From positions 62,001 through 126,000 of the forward strand of contig NZ_SZVW01000018.1 of assembly GCF_007655005.1 (NCBI RefSeq): 64,000 nucleotides of DNA, given 5' to 3'. Below the pieces are notes generated by a model. It searched no databases. It was not told the origin of the DNA and saw only the letters and a program-made list of their open reading frames with translations. Source of the stretch: Streptomyces tibetensis (GTDB lineage: Bacteria; Actinomycetota; Actinomycetes; Streptomycetales; Streptomycetaceae). Positions 26,022 to 33,081 of the stretch are shown piece after piece. The translations under genes and the position numbers were made by a program. Every line of letters begins with the position of its first letter. Positions within the stretch are counted from its first letter, which is position 1.

Positions 26022-26328
26022 GTTCGCCAGCCTCCCCAACGTCTTCAGGGGCCGCAGTCTGCCACTAAAACACTCCGAGCTGTACTCGTCCGGTTACGGA
26101 AACGGAATCGAGACGGTCGACGCTCGCGCGCGGGAGCAAGAAGAAGGCAAGTGAACGGCCAAAGAGCGACGCGAAGATGACGGAAAAATTTCCCAACAAC
26201 CGGTACGGGACATCGCATTCCGGTCACGTGCACGTGCATCTGCCCTTGCATCTGCTGTACGCATCCGAAACCATGGTCCCGCACCACCGCCGCATCGCAC
26301 CGACCGCGAATTCCCGGGAGTGCCTCGC
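26022..26328. other. divergent regulatory region of the WhiJ-like cassette
   Basis: 307 nt between the divergent XRE and HATPase genes, locally AT-richer than the surroundings (e.g. GGAAAAATTTCCCAACAAC at 26182-26200). It holds the conserved 28-bp element listed separately. No open reading frame in it looks coding. Confidence 0.6.
26228..26255 (+). promoter_or_regulatory. 28-bp element, copy 1 (upstream of HATPase gene)
   Basis: GTGCACGTGCATCTGCCC, T, TGCATCTGC. It contains TGCATCTGC twice with 12-bp spacing and ends 73 nt before the HATPase ATG. A 27/28 identical copy lies upstream of the DUF397 gene in the same orientation relative to its gene. Confidence 0.75.
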
Positions 26329-26844
26329 ATGGGGACGAATGGATCGACCATGCTCGAGCCGTTACGGCAGGGCCTTCCGCCGCTGGATCCAGCGGCCGTG
26401 TCCGACGCCGCCTCCTGCGCCCTTCCCGCCCGCTACGAAGCGGTGCGCGAGGCACGGCGGTTCACCCGCGGGACCCTCGACCAGTGGGACATGGGCGAGC
26501 GGTTCGACGACGTCTGCCTGGTGGTCTCGGAACTCGTCACCAACGCGCTGCGCCACGGCCTGCCGACGGGCAACGCGTGCACCGGCGACCGCGAACCCCC
26601 CGTGCGGCTGCACCTGATGCGGTGGGCCGAGCGGCTGGTGTGCGCGGTACGCGACCCCAGTCACGACAGTCCGGTCGCCCGGGAGACCGACGACTTCTCG
26701 GCCGAGTCGGGCCGCGGGCTGTTCCTCGTCGACTCCTTCAGCGACAGCTGGGGCTGGCACCCGCTCGCGGGCGCGCTCGACGGCAAGGTGGTCTGGGCGC
26801 TGTTCCGGCTGCCGCACGCCGGTTCACGACCCTGCGGGGAATGA
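26329..26844 (+). CDS. HATPase (anti-sigma/serine kinase-like) protein of AbaA-type cassette
   Basis: A 171-residue protein with a histidine-kinase-like ATPase fold as in RsbW anti-sigma factors: N-box FDDVCLVVSELVTNALRHGLP and G-box SGRGLFLVDSFSDSWGW. There is no phosphoacceptor domain. ATG 26329 is eight bases after GGGAG. Such stand-alone ATPases in Streptomyces occur with WhiJ-like regulators and DUF397 proteins. A target sigma factor is not in the window. It converges with the DUF397 gene on a long terminator. Confidence 0.9.
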   Translation: MGTNGSTMLEPLRQGLPPLDPAAVSDAASCALPARYEAVREARRFTRGTLDQWDMGERFDDVCLVVSELVTNALRHGLPTGNACTGDREPPVRLHLMRWAERLVCAVRDPSHDSPVARETDDFSAESGRGLFLVDSFSDSWGWHPLAGALDGKVVWALFRLPHAGSRPCGE

Positions 26845-26892
26845 GAGACCGCGGCGCATTCTCGCGTCGCGGTTCTACGCGCGTCACCGCGC

Positions 26893-26940
26893 GCTGAGGG
26901 CGGATCGCCCCGTTTTCGCCGGGGCGGGCGGAGCCTCAGC
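26893..26940. terminator. long bidirectional hairpin between HATPase and DUF397 genes
   Basis: Outer arms GCTGAGG (26893-26899) and CCTCAGC (26934-26940) bracket an inner stem CGCCCCG/CGGGGCG (26906-26912, 26920-26926) with loop TTTTCGC. The right arm includes the DUF397 stop codon. Confidence 0.65.
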
Positions 26941-27178
26941 CGCCGACCAGGTGGTCGAACTCGCCGTCCTTCACGCCGAGCAGCATCGCCTCGATCTCCG
27001 CACGGGTGTAGACCAGCGCGGGGCCATCGGGGAAGCGCGAGTTGCGCACGGCCACGTCACCGCCCGGCAGTCGGGCGAACTCCACACACGAGCCCTGCGA
27101 ATTGCTGTGCCGACTCTTCTGCCAGGCCACACCGCGCAGTCCGGCGGCCGCCATACCGTTGTACACGTCGTGGTCCAC
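26936..27178 (-). CDS. DUF397 protein (BldB-related family)
   Basis: An 80-residue protein with the family core WQKSRHSNSQGSCVEFARLPGGDVAVRNSRFPDGPALVYTRAEIEAMLLGVKDGEFDHL. DUF397 proteins are small, often acidic, and abundant in Streptomyces, where they pair with WhiJ-like XRE proteins; BldB is the best-known relative. Start GTG 27178 has GGGAGCGACC upstream. Its upstream region carries the second 28-bp element. Likely partner: the XRE protein 1 kb away. Confidence 0.92.
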   Translation of the reverse strand: MDHDVYNGMAAAGLRGVAWQKSRHSNSQGSCVEFARLPGGDVAVRNSRFPDGPALVYTRAEIEAMLLGVKDGEFDHLVGG

Positions 27179-27259
27179 AGGTCGCTCCCCGATGGTGCAC
27201 TGGCTGGTGTGGCCATTGGTGCAGTGGTCAACTGACCCGGATCATAGCCCTGTTCATGT

Positions 27260-27287
27260 GCAGATGCATGGGCAGATGCACGTGCAC
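27260..27287 (-). promoter_or_regulatory. 28-bp element, copy 2 (upstream of DUF397 gene)
   Basis: Read on the minus strand from 27287 to 27260 it is identical to copy 1 except for one base (A for T at position 19). It ends 81 nt before the DUF397 start codon. A -10-like TATGAT follows 13 nt later on the same strand (27246-27241). Confidence 0.75.
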
Positions 27288-27916
27288 GCGGGGTGGTCCT
27301 GCGGTTACAGCTTTGACGACCGCTTGACCGAAGCTCTCGACTGTTTGACGGCTCGTCCCCACCTCTCGTTCCCTGCGGCCTGCGCCGAAGTGGCCCGGTT
27401 CGGGGAGGTCCGGTGGAGGCGGAGCATCCGCTCGGCGGCGGGCCGAGGCGGCGGCGCGGGTGCCGCACCGGAGAAGCGGGAGCTGAGACGCACGGCCGTG
27501 CGAAGGGCGTTCGGCCGACCGACCCGCATCCGGAAGGCGGCCGTGGCCTGCGAGGACGAGGAGAAATGGGCCGGTCGCAGGAGGCCGGGGTCGTCCGTAT
27601 GGCCGGTGCCCGGCTCGGACCAACGCCGGACACCCGCTCGTCTCGCGGCGCCCGTCGACCTGCGCGACCCGCGTCCCGGAGCGCCCCGGCACGGCTCGCG
27701 ACGATGCCGCCGCGCGGCCGGTCCGACCTGCGTCCGGCCCGGCCCTGAGGACCCGCCGCGCGCCCCGACGCCGGACGGCCGTCGGCGGACTCCGGCCCGG
27801 CCACGGCACGGGCGAAAGGTCCCCCACCCGTCAAGCGTGGGGAACCTCACCCCCTGCGCCGCCTCGCGCAGCGCCCGCTCCTCCCGGTACTCCGCGCCGA
27901 TCGCGGCCGGACGGGC
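27288..27916. other. 629-nt stretch without a recognisable gene
   Basis: Open frames on both strands (e.g. plus-strand frame through 27372-27900 and minus 27228-27827) are Arg/Pro/Gly-rich and match nothing I know. A modest third-position GC bias exists in one plus frame from about 27370, but there is no ribosome site or start with a sensible N-terminus. It separates the WhiJ-like cassette from the ribosomal cluster. Possibly a decayed gene. Confidence 0.4.
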
Positions 27917-28150
27917 TCAGCGGCCGGCGTACGGCAGGAGCGCCATCTCGCGTGCGTTCTTGATGGCCCTGGCCAGCTGCCGTTGCTGCTGGGACGACAC
28001 CCGGGTGACGCGGCGGCTTCGGATCTTGCCGCGGTCGGAGATGAACTTCCGCAGCAGATCGGTGTCCTTGTAGTCGATGTACGTGATCCCGTCCTGGTAC
28101 AGGGGGTTGGGCCGGTCCTTGGCGGGCTTGCGGTCGGGCTTGCGGGGCAT
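27917..28150 (-). CDS. rpsR: alternative (zinc-independent) ribosomal protein bS18
   Basis: A 77-residue bS18 paralogue (KDTDLLRKFISDRGKIRSRRVTRVSSQQQRQLARAIKNAREMALLPYAGR). It contains no cysteine, the hallmark of the C- paralogue made during zinc limitation. It is the last gene of the leftward cluster rpmG-rpmE-COG0523-rpsR, starting 6 nt after the COG0523 stop, so Zur control is likely through the shared promoter. Confidence 0.95.
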   Translation of the reverse strand: MPRKPDRKPAKDRPNPLYQDGITYIDYKDTDLLRKFISDRGKIRSRRVTRVSSQQQRQLARAIKNAREMALLPYAGR

Positions 28151-28156
28151 GGCGGG

Positions 28157-29359
28157 TCAGACCTCCAGGAGGGTGTCGAAGGCGTGCGGCAGGCTCTGCC
28201 AGGCGTCGGGGCCGGCGGCGTACTCGGCGTCGGTCAGCAGGCAGGACTCCAGCAGCCGTGCCAGGCCGTCCCGGTCGAGGCCGGGCGAGGTGAAGACCAG
28301 GTGCTGGCCGCGGTCCCCGTGCTCGGGGTGCCAGTCCAGCGCGGCGGCGGCGCGGCGCACCGGCGGGACCATCTCCCAGGCCGCGTCCGGAAGGGACGCC
28401 AGCCAGGGGCCCACGCTCTCCACGCACAGGGCCCCGCCCGCCGCGTCCCAGTGGAACAGCGTGTCGGGCTTGTCGGCGAGCCAGAACCGGCCCCGGCTGC
28501 GGGCGGCCGCGCAGGTCAGATCCTCCAGCGCGGCGTACAGCCGCTCCGGGTGGAAGGGGCGGCGCCGGTGCCACACCAGGGTGGAGACGCCGTGCGCGTC
28601 GGCCTCGGCGGGGAGCAGCGCGCAGGCCGGGTGCTGGGCGGCGGCGGCCGCCTCGACATCGAAGCCGGCCAGGGCGGCCTCGGCCAGGGGCGAGAGCGGA
28701 CGCCTGCGCGGGGTCGGCACGGTCAGGCCGTCGTCGGCCCGGTCCGCTGGGGCTCCCTGCCCGACCGGGGCCAAGCGGGCCGTCGGGTGCAGCTGCGCGA
28801 GCAGCTCGCGGTCCTCGTCGTCGGCCTCCGGGGAGTCGGCGACGGCGAGGACGGGGGCGTACTCGAGCTGGCGCGCGAAGGTGTCGGCGATCGTGCGCTG
28901 GTCGGTCGCGGCGGCGGCGAGACCGGCGTCGGCCAGGTCGTCGCCGTTGCCGAGGTACGGCAGGACCAGGGCCGGGTCGACGGCGGTGATCACGCCGGTG
29001 ACGGTGAGCCCGCCCGCCGTGACGACCTCGGCCATGGCCTTGGGCTCGACGGAGTCCCACAGCTCGACGACGGCCAGCCGGGTGGATCCGGCGTCCCGCA
29101 GCCGCTCGAGCTCCGGTACCAGGTCCTCGCGCAGGGCGCAGCACGCGCAGTCGTTGACGAGCGGTGCCTCCCCCGCGTCGAGGACACCGGAGGCGTCCCG
29201 GATGGTCCGTACGACCGTGCCCGCGGCGGCCGTCGCCAGGTCGTGGTGGAGGACGACACTGCCGGGCACGTCGGCGAGCAGCCGCGCGACGGCCGCCCTG
29301 CGGGCGTCGGCGTGCAGCCCTCCGACGATCACGACGGGGAGCCCAGGGGGGACAGCCAC
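28157..29359 (-). CDS. COG0523 (CobW/ZNG-like) protein lacking a canonical P-loop
   Basis: A 400-residue protein with CobW family layout: the CxCC metal motif is intact (LVNDCACCALREDLVPELERL, near residue 69), followed by LAVVELWDSVEPKAMAEVV, GVITAVDPALVLPYLG, and the CobW C-terminal domain with RPFHPERLYAALEDL and HPEHGDRGQHLVFTSPGLDRDGL. However the expected GxxGxGKT Walker A is replaced by VGGLHADARRAAV, so nucleotide binding is doubtful. Relatives are Zur-regulated metallochaperones for zinc. GTG 29359 is 4 nt after the bL31B stop, inside the alternative ribosomal operon. Confidence 0.88.
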   Translation of the reverse strand: MAVPPGLPVVIVGGLHADARRAAVARLLADVPGSVVLHHDLATAAAGTVVRTIRDASGVLDAGEAPLVNDCACCALREDLVPELERLRDAGSTRLAVVELWDSVEPKAMAEVVTAGGLTVTGVITAVDPALVLPYLGNGDDLADAGLAAAATDQRTIADTFARQLEYAPVLAVADSPEADDEDRELLAQLHPTARLAPVGQGAPADRADDGLTVPTPRRRPLSPLAEAALAGFDVEAAAAAQHPACALLPAEADAHGVSTLVWHRRRPFHPERLYAALEDLTCAAARSRGRFWLADKPDTLFHWDAAGGALCVESVGPWLASLPDAAWEMVPPVRRAAAALDWHPEHGDRGQHLVFTSPGLDRDGLARLLESCLLTDAEYAAGPDAWQSLPHAFDTLLEV

Positions 29360-29363
29360 GCGA

Positions 29364-29621
29364 TCAGCCCTTCTTTCCGTACCGGCGCTCGAAGCGCTCC
29401 ACGCGGCCGGCGGTGTCCAGGACGCGGGCGGTGCCGGTGTAGAAGGGGTGGCTGACGTCGGAGATCTCGACGTCGACGACCGGGTAGGTGTTGCCGTCCT
29501 CCCAGTCGATCGTCCTCTCGCCCGCCGTGGCGGAAAGGGTCGAGCGGGTGAGGAAGGCGTAGTTCGCGGCACGGTCGCGGAAGACGACGGGGCCGTACTC
29601 CGGGTGGATTCCCTGGCGCAT
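29364..29621 (-). CDS. rpmE2: alternative ribosomal protein bL31 type B
   Basis: An 85-residue type B bL31 (MRQGIHPEYGPVVFRD, DVEISDVSHPFYTGTARVLDTAGRVERFERRYG) without the CxxC zinc site of type A. It starts 2 nt after the bL33 stop on the same strand. In Bacillus and Streptomyces these paralogues displace zinc-containing L31 when zinc is scarce. Confidence 0.96.
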   Translation of the reverse strand: MRQGIHPEYGPVVFRDRAANYAFLTRSTLSATAGERTIDWEDGNTYPVVDVEISDVSHPFYTGTARVLDTAGRVERFERRYGKKG

Positions 29622-29623
29622 GG

Positions 29624-29788
29624 TCAGCGCTCCTCTCGGAAGTCGACGTGACGGCCGGCGACCGGATCGAACTTGCGCAGGGCCATGCGGTCCGGGTCGT
29701 TGCGGCGGTTCTTGCGGGTCACGTAGGTGAAGCCGGTCCCGGCGGTGGACCGGAGCTTGATGACCGGACGGAGTTCGTTGCGTGCCAT
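29624..29788 (-). CDS. rpmG: alternative ribosomal protein bL33
   Basis: A 54-residue bL33 (ARNELRPVIKLRSTAGTGFTYVTRKNRRNDPDRMALRKFDPVAGRHVDFRE) with no cysteines, hence the zinc-free form. First gene of the leftward Zur-controlled operon; its ATG is 13 nt from the Zur box. Confidence 0.96.
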   Translation of the reverse strand: MARNELRPVIKLRSTAGTGFTYVTRKNRRNDPDRMALRKFDPVAGRHVDFREER

Positions 29789-29801
29789 GCCGCTATGATA
29801 C

Positions 29802-29822
29802 TGAAAATGAAATCCATTTCCA
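29802..29822. promoter_or_regulatory. Zur box between rpmG and rpmB
   Basis: TGAAAATG (29802-29809) and CATTTCCA (29815-29822) form an imperfect dyad in the 65-nt divergent promoter, resembling the Streptomyces Zur consensus TGaaAATGatTTTCA. It is one of few AT-rich spots nearby and would let zinc-loaded Zur repress both operons. Confidence 0.85.
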
Positions 29823-29853
29823 CAGTACGAGGCAGAGAGGTACGTCACCACCC

Positions 29854-30090
29854 ATGTCCGCGCACTGCATGCTGACCGGCGCACAGCCGGGCTTCGGCAA
29901 CCGCATCTCCCACTCCCACCGCCGCACGTCGCGCCGGTTCGACCCCAACATCCAGTCCAAGCGCTACTGGCTGCCGAGCGAGGGCCGGTACGTCCGGCTC
30001 CGGCTCAGCACCAAGGGCATCAATACCGTCGACACGATCGGGATCGAGGCGGCCGTCGCCCGGATCCGCGCCCGGGGAGTGAGGATCTGA
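29854..30090 (+). CDS. rpmB: alternative ribosomal protein bL28
   Basis: A 78-residue bL28 (SAHCMLTGAQPGFGNRISHSHRRTSRRFDPNIQSKRYWLPSEGRYVRLRLSTKGINTVDTIG). Only one cysteine remains of the zinc-ribbon set, so this is the C- paralogue. Start ATG 29854; its stop overlaps the rpsN start by one base (TGATG). Confidence 0.96.
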   Translation: MSAHCMLTGAQPGFGNRISHSHRRTSRRFDPNIQSKRYWLPSEGRYVRLRLSTKGINTVDTIGIEAAVARIRARGVRI

Positions 30091-30395
30091 TGGCGAAGAA
30101 GAGCAAGATCGCGAAGAACGACAGGCGGCAGGAGGTCGTCGCGCGGTACGCCGCCCGGCGGGCCGAGCTGAAGGAGATCATCCGGCGGCCGTCGTCGACT
30201 CAGGCCGAACGGCTCGCCGCGCAGGCGGAGCTGCGCAGGCAGCCGCGCGACGCGAGCGCCACGCGCGTACGCAACCGCGACCAGGTGGACGGCCGGCCAC
30301 GCGGCTACTTCCGGACGTTCGGGCTGTCCCGGGTGAGTCTGCGGGAGCAGGCGCACGCGGGCTATCTGCCCGGCGTGCGCAAGTCGTCCTGGTAA
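30090..30395 (+). CDS. rpsN: alternative ribosomal protein uS14
   Basis: A 101-residue long-form uS14 (AKKSKIAKNDRRQEVVARYAARRAELKEIIRRP ... RDASATRVRNRDQVDGRPRGYFRTFGLSRVSLREQAHAGYLPGVRKSSW) without cysteines; the zinc-containing housekeeping form is shorter (~61 residues). Translationally coupled to rpmB and part of the rightward Zur operon. Confidence 0.96.
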   Translation: MAKKSKIAKNDRRQEVVARYAARRAELKEIIRRPSSTQAERLAAQAELRRQPRDASATRVRNRDQVDGRPRGYFRTFGLSRVSLREQAHAGYLPGVRKSSW

Positions 30396-30509
30396 GAGGC
30401 GTTCCCGAGGGCTCTTGACGGGCCCTGGTAGCTTGCTGCGGTCGTTCCGGCCACGGGGCCGGCCGGTGCCGTCCGGGCCGGCCGGCCGGCTACAGCTTGG
30501 GGGCTTGCA

Positions 30510-31037
30510 GTGACTTCGGTGATCTTCTCGCGCCGCTCCGGCGCCGTGCGCGTCGCCGCGGCGGCCGCGGGGCTGGCGGCCGCGCTCGTGCTGAGCGCGT
30601 GCAGCAGCGGCGGCGACTCGGGCGACGACTCGTCCGCCGCCCCCTCCCCGTCGGCCTCGGCGTCCACCCCGGCGGGCTCAGACTCCGGCTCCGGTTCCGG
30701 TTCCGGTTCCGACGAGACGTCCGGCGGTGCGCTGGCGGGCAGCTGGCTCTCGACGACCGGCGGCAAGGCCGTGGCCCTGGTGATCACCGGCAAGCAGGCG
30801 GCGCTGTTCGCCACCGGCGGCAGCGTGTGCAGCGGCACCGCGGGCGAGGAGTCCGGCATGCGGATGATCCGCCTGAAGTGCACGGACGGCTCCAAGGACC
30901 GGGCGACCGGCATGGTCGACTCGGTGAACAAGACCAGCCTGAAGGTCACCTGGGAGGGCGGCCTCGGTACGGAGACCTACCGGAAGGCCGAGGGCGGCAA
31001 GCTCCCGACGGGCCTGCCGACGGCGAGCCTCGGCTGA
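30510..31037 (+). CDS. secreted lipoprotein, unknown function
   Basis: A 175-residue lipoprotein precursor: Arg-rich start, hydrophobic stretch and lipobox LSAC at ~29-32, so the mature protein begins at the cysteine. A Ser/Gly/Asp-rich linker (~33-72) precedes a small globular domain beginning GGALAGSWLSTTGGKAVALVITGKQAALFATGGSVCSG with two further cysteines (VCSG and LKCTDG) that may pair. I do not recognise the domain. GTG 30510 start. Confidence 0.8.
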   Translation: MTSVIFSRRSGAVRVAAAAAGLAAALVLSACSSGGDSGDDSSAAPSPSASASTPAGSDSGSGSGSGSDETSGGALAGSWLSTTGGKAVALVITGKQAALFATGGSVCSGTAGEESGMRMIRLKCTDGSKDRATGMVDSVNKTSLKVTWEGGLGTETYRKAEGGKLPTGLPTASLG

Positions 31038-31088
31038 CACACCACCCCCGGACGGAAGGCCACGGATCGCCTACGGGCACCGCGGCCC

Positions 31089-31211
31089 GTCCGGCGCTGG
31101 GCGAGGGCGGGGCGCGCGATTGCGCGGATCATCACGCGTACGTTCCGGAGTCCGGCGCTGGGAGGGGGGCGGGGCGCGCGATTCCGCGGATTACCACGCG
31201 TACGGCCCGGA
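31089..31211. repeat. 61-bp tandem direct repeat between two lipoprotein genes
   Basis: Copies at 31089-31149 and 31150-31211 share GTCCGGCGCTGGG, GGCGGGGCGCGCGATT, CGCGGAT and ACGCGTACG in the same order; a third partial copy starts at 31212 (GTCCGGCG). It begins 51 nt after one lipoprotein stop and ends 107 nt before the next start. Confidence 0.85.
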
Positions 31212-31318
31212 GTCCGGCGTTCGGGGGAATCGCAGGGGGTGCGTGGCCGTGCGGTGCCCGGGTGCGTGATGATCCAGGGGCCCGATGCCGCTTTCGTTCG
31301 ACACGTCCAGAGGACCTC

Positions 31319-31846
31319 ATGCGCACCTACCCCCTCCCCCTGGCCGCCGCCCTCGCCGCGACGGTCCTGCTGACCGGCTGCAGCGATGACAAGGCCGGTG
31401 GTGATGACGTCAAGAACGCGGACCGGCCCAGCGACTCGGCCTGCGCGCTCGGCGACATGGGCGTCGAGGTCGGTGCCGGGGCCGCCCCGGCCGCCGGGGA
31501 CACCGGCACCGTCACCGTCACGCTCACCAACAAGGGCGCACAGTGCACGCTGAAGGGCTTCCCCGGCGTGGACCTGCTGGCCGACGACAAGACGACGTCC
31601 GTCTCCCCGGACGAGGGCGCGAAGGCCCAGTCGCTGACCCTCGGGAAGGGCGGCACCACGTCCTTCACCATCACCTACGTCCGGGGGGAGGCGGGCTCCG
31701 CGGAGAGCCTCGCCGTGCGCAAGGCGTCCTTCACCCTGCCCGGCGACACCAGGACGGCGCACGAGCTGAAGTGGTCGTACGGCGAGGTCGCCTGGGCGGC
31801 GGACAAGAAGCCCTCGGTGAGCGGCTTCGAGACCTCGGGCGACTGA
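31319..31846 (+). CDS. DUF4232-like lipoprotein
   Basis: A 175-residue lipoprotein with signal peptide and lipobox LTGC (~residues 18-21). The mature part has an immunoglobulin-like DUF4232 pattern: VTVTLTNKGAQCTLKGFPGVDLLADD ... LTLGKGGTTSFTITYVRG, with two cysteines (SACALG and AQCTL) probably disulfide-bonded. Secreted proteins of this kind are common in Streptomyces with no assigned role. ATG 31319 follows AGAGGACC. Confidence 0.85.
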   Translation: MRTYPLPLAAALAATVLLTGCSDDKAGGDDVKNADRPSDSACALGDMGVEVGAGAAPAAGDTGTVTVTLTNKGAQCTLKGFPGVDLLADDKTTSVSPDEGAKAQSLTLGKGGTTSFTITYVRGEAGSAESLAVRKASFTLPGDTRTAHELKWSYGEVAWAADKKPSVSGFETSGD

Positions 31847-31871
31847 CGGCGCCGAGGGCGCTGACGGCAGG

Positions 31872-32984
31872 TCAGCGCAGGGGCGGCCGGCGGCGGACCT
31901 GGGCCCGGTCCGCCGCCTGCGCGCCCTGCGTCCAGCCCTCCTCGTCGCGCACCCCGCGCAGCCGGGTCGTGGTCGTCTCCGGGAACATCTGCTCCAGCCG
32001 CCCGGTGACGGCGACCTCCCGGGAGGCGAGGACGGGCAGCAGATCGTCGGTCACCTGGGTCTCGGCGGCTGCCGCCAGCCGGGTGCCGATGCGATGGGCG
32101 TAGGCCGCGAGGAACGACTGCCGGAACGTCTTGGTGCGCTTGCGGCCACCGGTCCTCTGTGCGGCCTCCGCCCTGGTCATCGCGGTCGTGGCCTGCACCA
32201 GGAGTGAGGTGTAGAGGAGTTCGACCGCCTCCAGGTCGGCCTCGAAGCCGACGACGGTGGAGAAGCCGAGCGGCTCGTTCCACACCGCCCGGCAGTGGTT
32301 GGCGCCGGCGACGGCGTCCAGCAGCACCGCCTTGGTCTGTTCGTACGGCGGCTCGACCCCGACCCGGCAGGCCCCTGGTGTGTCCGGCGAGGGTGCCCTC
32401 GCCGCGAGCAGCGCCTCGTCGACGCTGTGCCGTGCCATCAGCTCCTGCGCCTTGGCGCTGAGCGCCTCCGCCTCCTCCGGGAACCCGGTCGCCTCCGCCT
32501 TGGCCAGCAGGGCGCGGATGCGGGTGAGCATCCGCGACTCGGCGCCGGTCTTCCCGGGCGCCGCCCCGGGCGTCTCGTCGAGGGCCTCCAGGGGCGGCAG
32601 CCGCAGCAGCAGCCGGTACAGCTCCAGCACGGCCGTGGCGTACGAGAAGCGGTCGGTGCGGGGCGGGGCGTCGGCGGGGAGGTCGGCGAGCTGCCCGTTC
32701 CAGCGGCGGCCCCGGGGGCCGTCGCCGGGGGCCTGTGCGCGGATCAGCGCGGCCACGAGGAGCACGTGGACATCGTCCAGCTCGCGCCGGACGATCCGTA
32801 CGACGTCGGCCGGCTGCCAGCCGCGCCGCCAGGCCGCCGCCACGAACTCCTGTCCCCGCCGGTCGAGTTCGGGGTCCGCCGCCGGGTCGGAGGCGAGCAG
32901 GGAGGCGCCGGTGTCGAGGGCCGTCTCGCCGGTCTCGTAGAGGGCCGCTGCGAACGCGCGGTCGACGGTGCTGGACGTACTCAC
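31872..32984 (-). CDS. DUF2786 domain protein
   Basis: A 370-residue protein with the DUF2786 motif RIRALLAKAEATGFPEEAEALSAKAQELMARHSVDEALL near the middle, then a domain with GVEPPYEQTKAVLLDAVAGANHCRAVWNEPLGFSTVVGFEADLEAVELLYTSLLVQA and a Lys/Arg segment GGRKRTKTFRQSFLAAYAHRIG. The family is of unknown function; some members neighbour phage or regulatory genes. I use GTG 32984; GTG 33008 is possible, neither has a good ribosome site. Divergent from the Clp-N gene with ~100 nt between. Confidence 0.8.
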   Translation of the reverse strand: MSTSSTVDRAFAAALYETGETALDTGASLLASDPAADPELDRRGQEFVAAAWRRGWQPADVVRIVRRELDDVHVLLVAALIRAQAPGDGPRGRRWNGQLADLPADAPPRTDRFSYATAVLELYRLLLRLPPLEALDETPGAAPGKTGAESRMLTRIRALLAKAEATGFPEEAEALSAKAQELMARHSVDEALLAARAPSPDTPGACRVGVEPPYEQTKAVLLDAVAGANHCRAVWNEPLGFSTVVGFEADLEAVELLYTSLLVQATTAMTRAEAAQRTGGRKRTKTFRQSFLAAYAHRIGTRLAAAAETQVTDDLLPVLASREVAVTGRLEQMFPETTTTRLRGVRDEEGWTQGAQAADRAQVRRRPPLR

Positions 32985-33033
32985 GGGCCGATGGTGCCAC
33001 GCCGTCACGTCCGGCCCGGAACCCGCGGCAGAA

Positions 33034-33081
33034 TGTCAACCTGTGGTTGACAGTCCTCGTAGCGCAACCTACGGTTGACAC
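33034..33081 (+). promoter_or_regulatory. promoter with two dyads, predicted leaderless transcript of the Clp-N/HTH gene
   Basis: TGTCAACC-TGT-GGTTGACA is a perfect dyad at 33034-33052; its right arm contains the -35 TTGACA (33047-33052). After a 17-nt spacer comes TACGGT (33070-33075), the -10, and then six bases to ATG 33082. A second dyad CAACC-TAC-GGTTG at 33065-33077, with arm GGTTGACA at 33073-33080, covers the -10. Initiation would fall at or next to the ATG. Confidence 0.75.

Noticed and set aside
27228..27850. Minus-strand frames of 180-200 codons in the gap before rpsR
   Set aside because: Arg/Pro-rich, no start context, and one overlaps the conserved 28-bp element.
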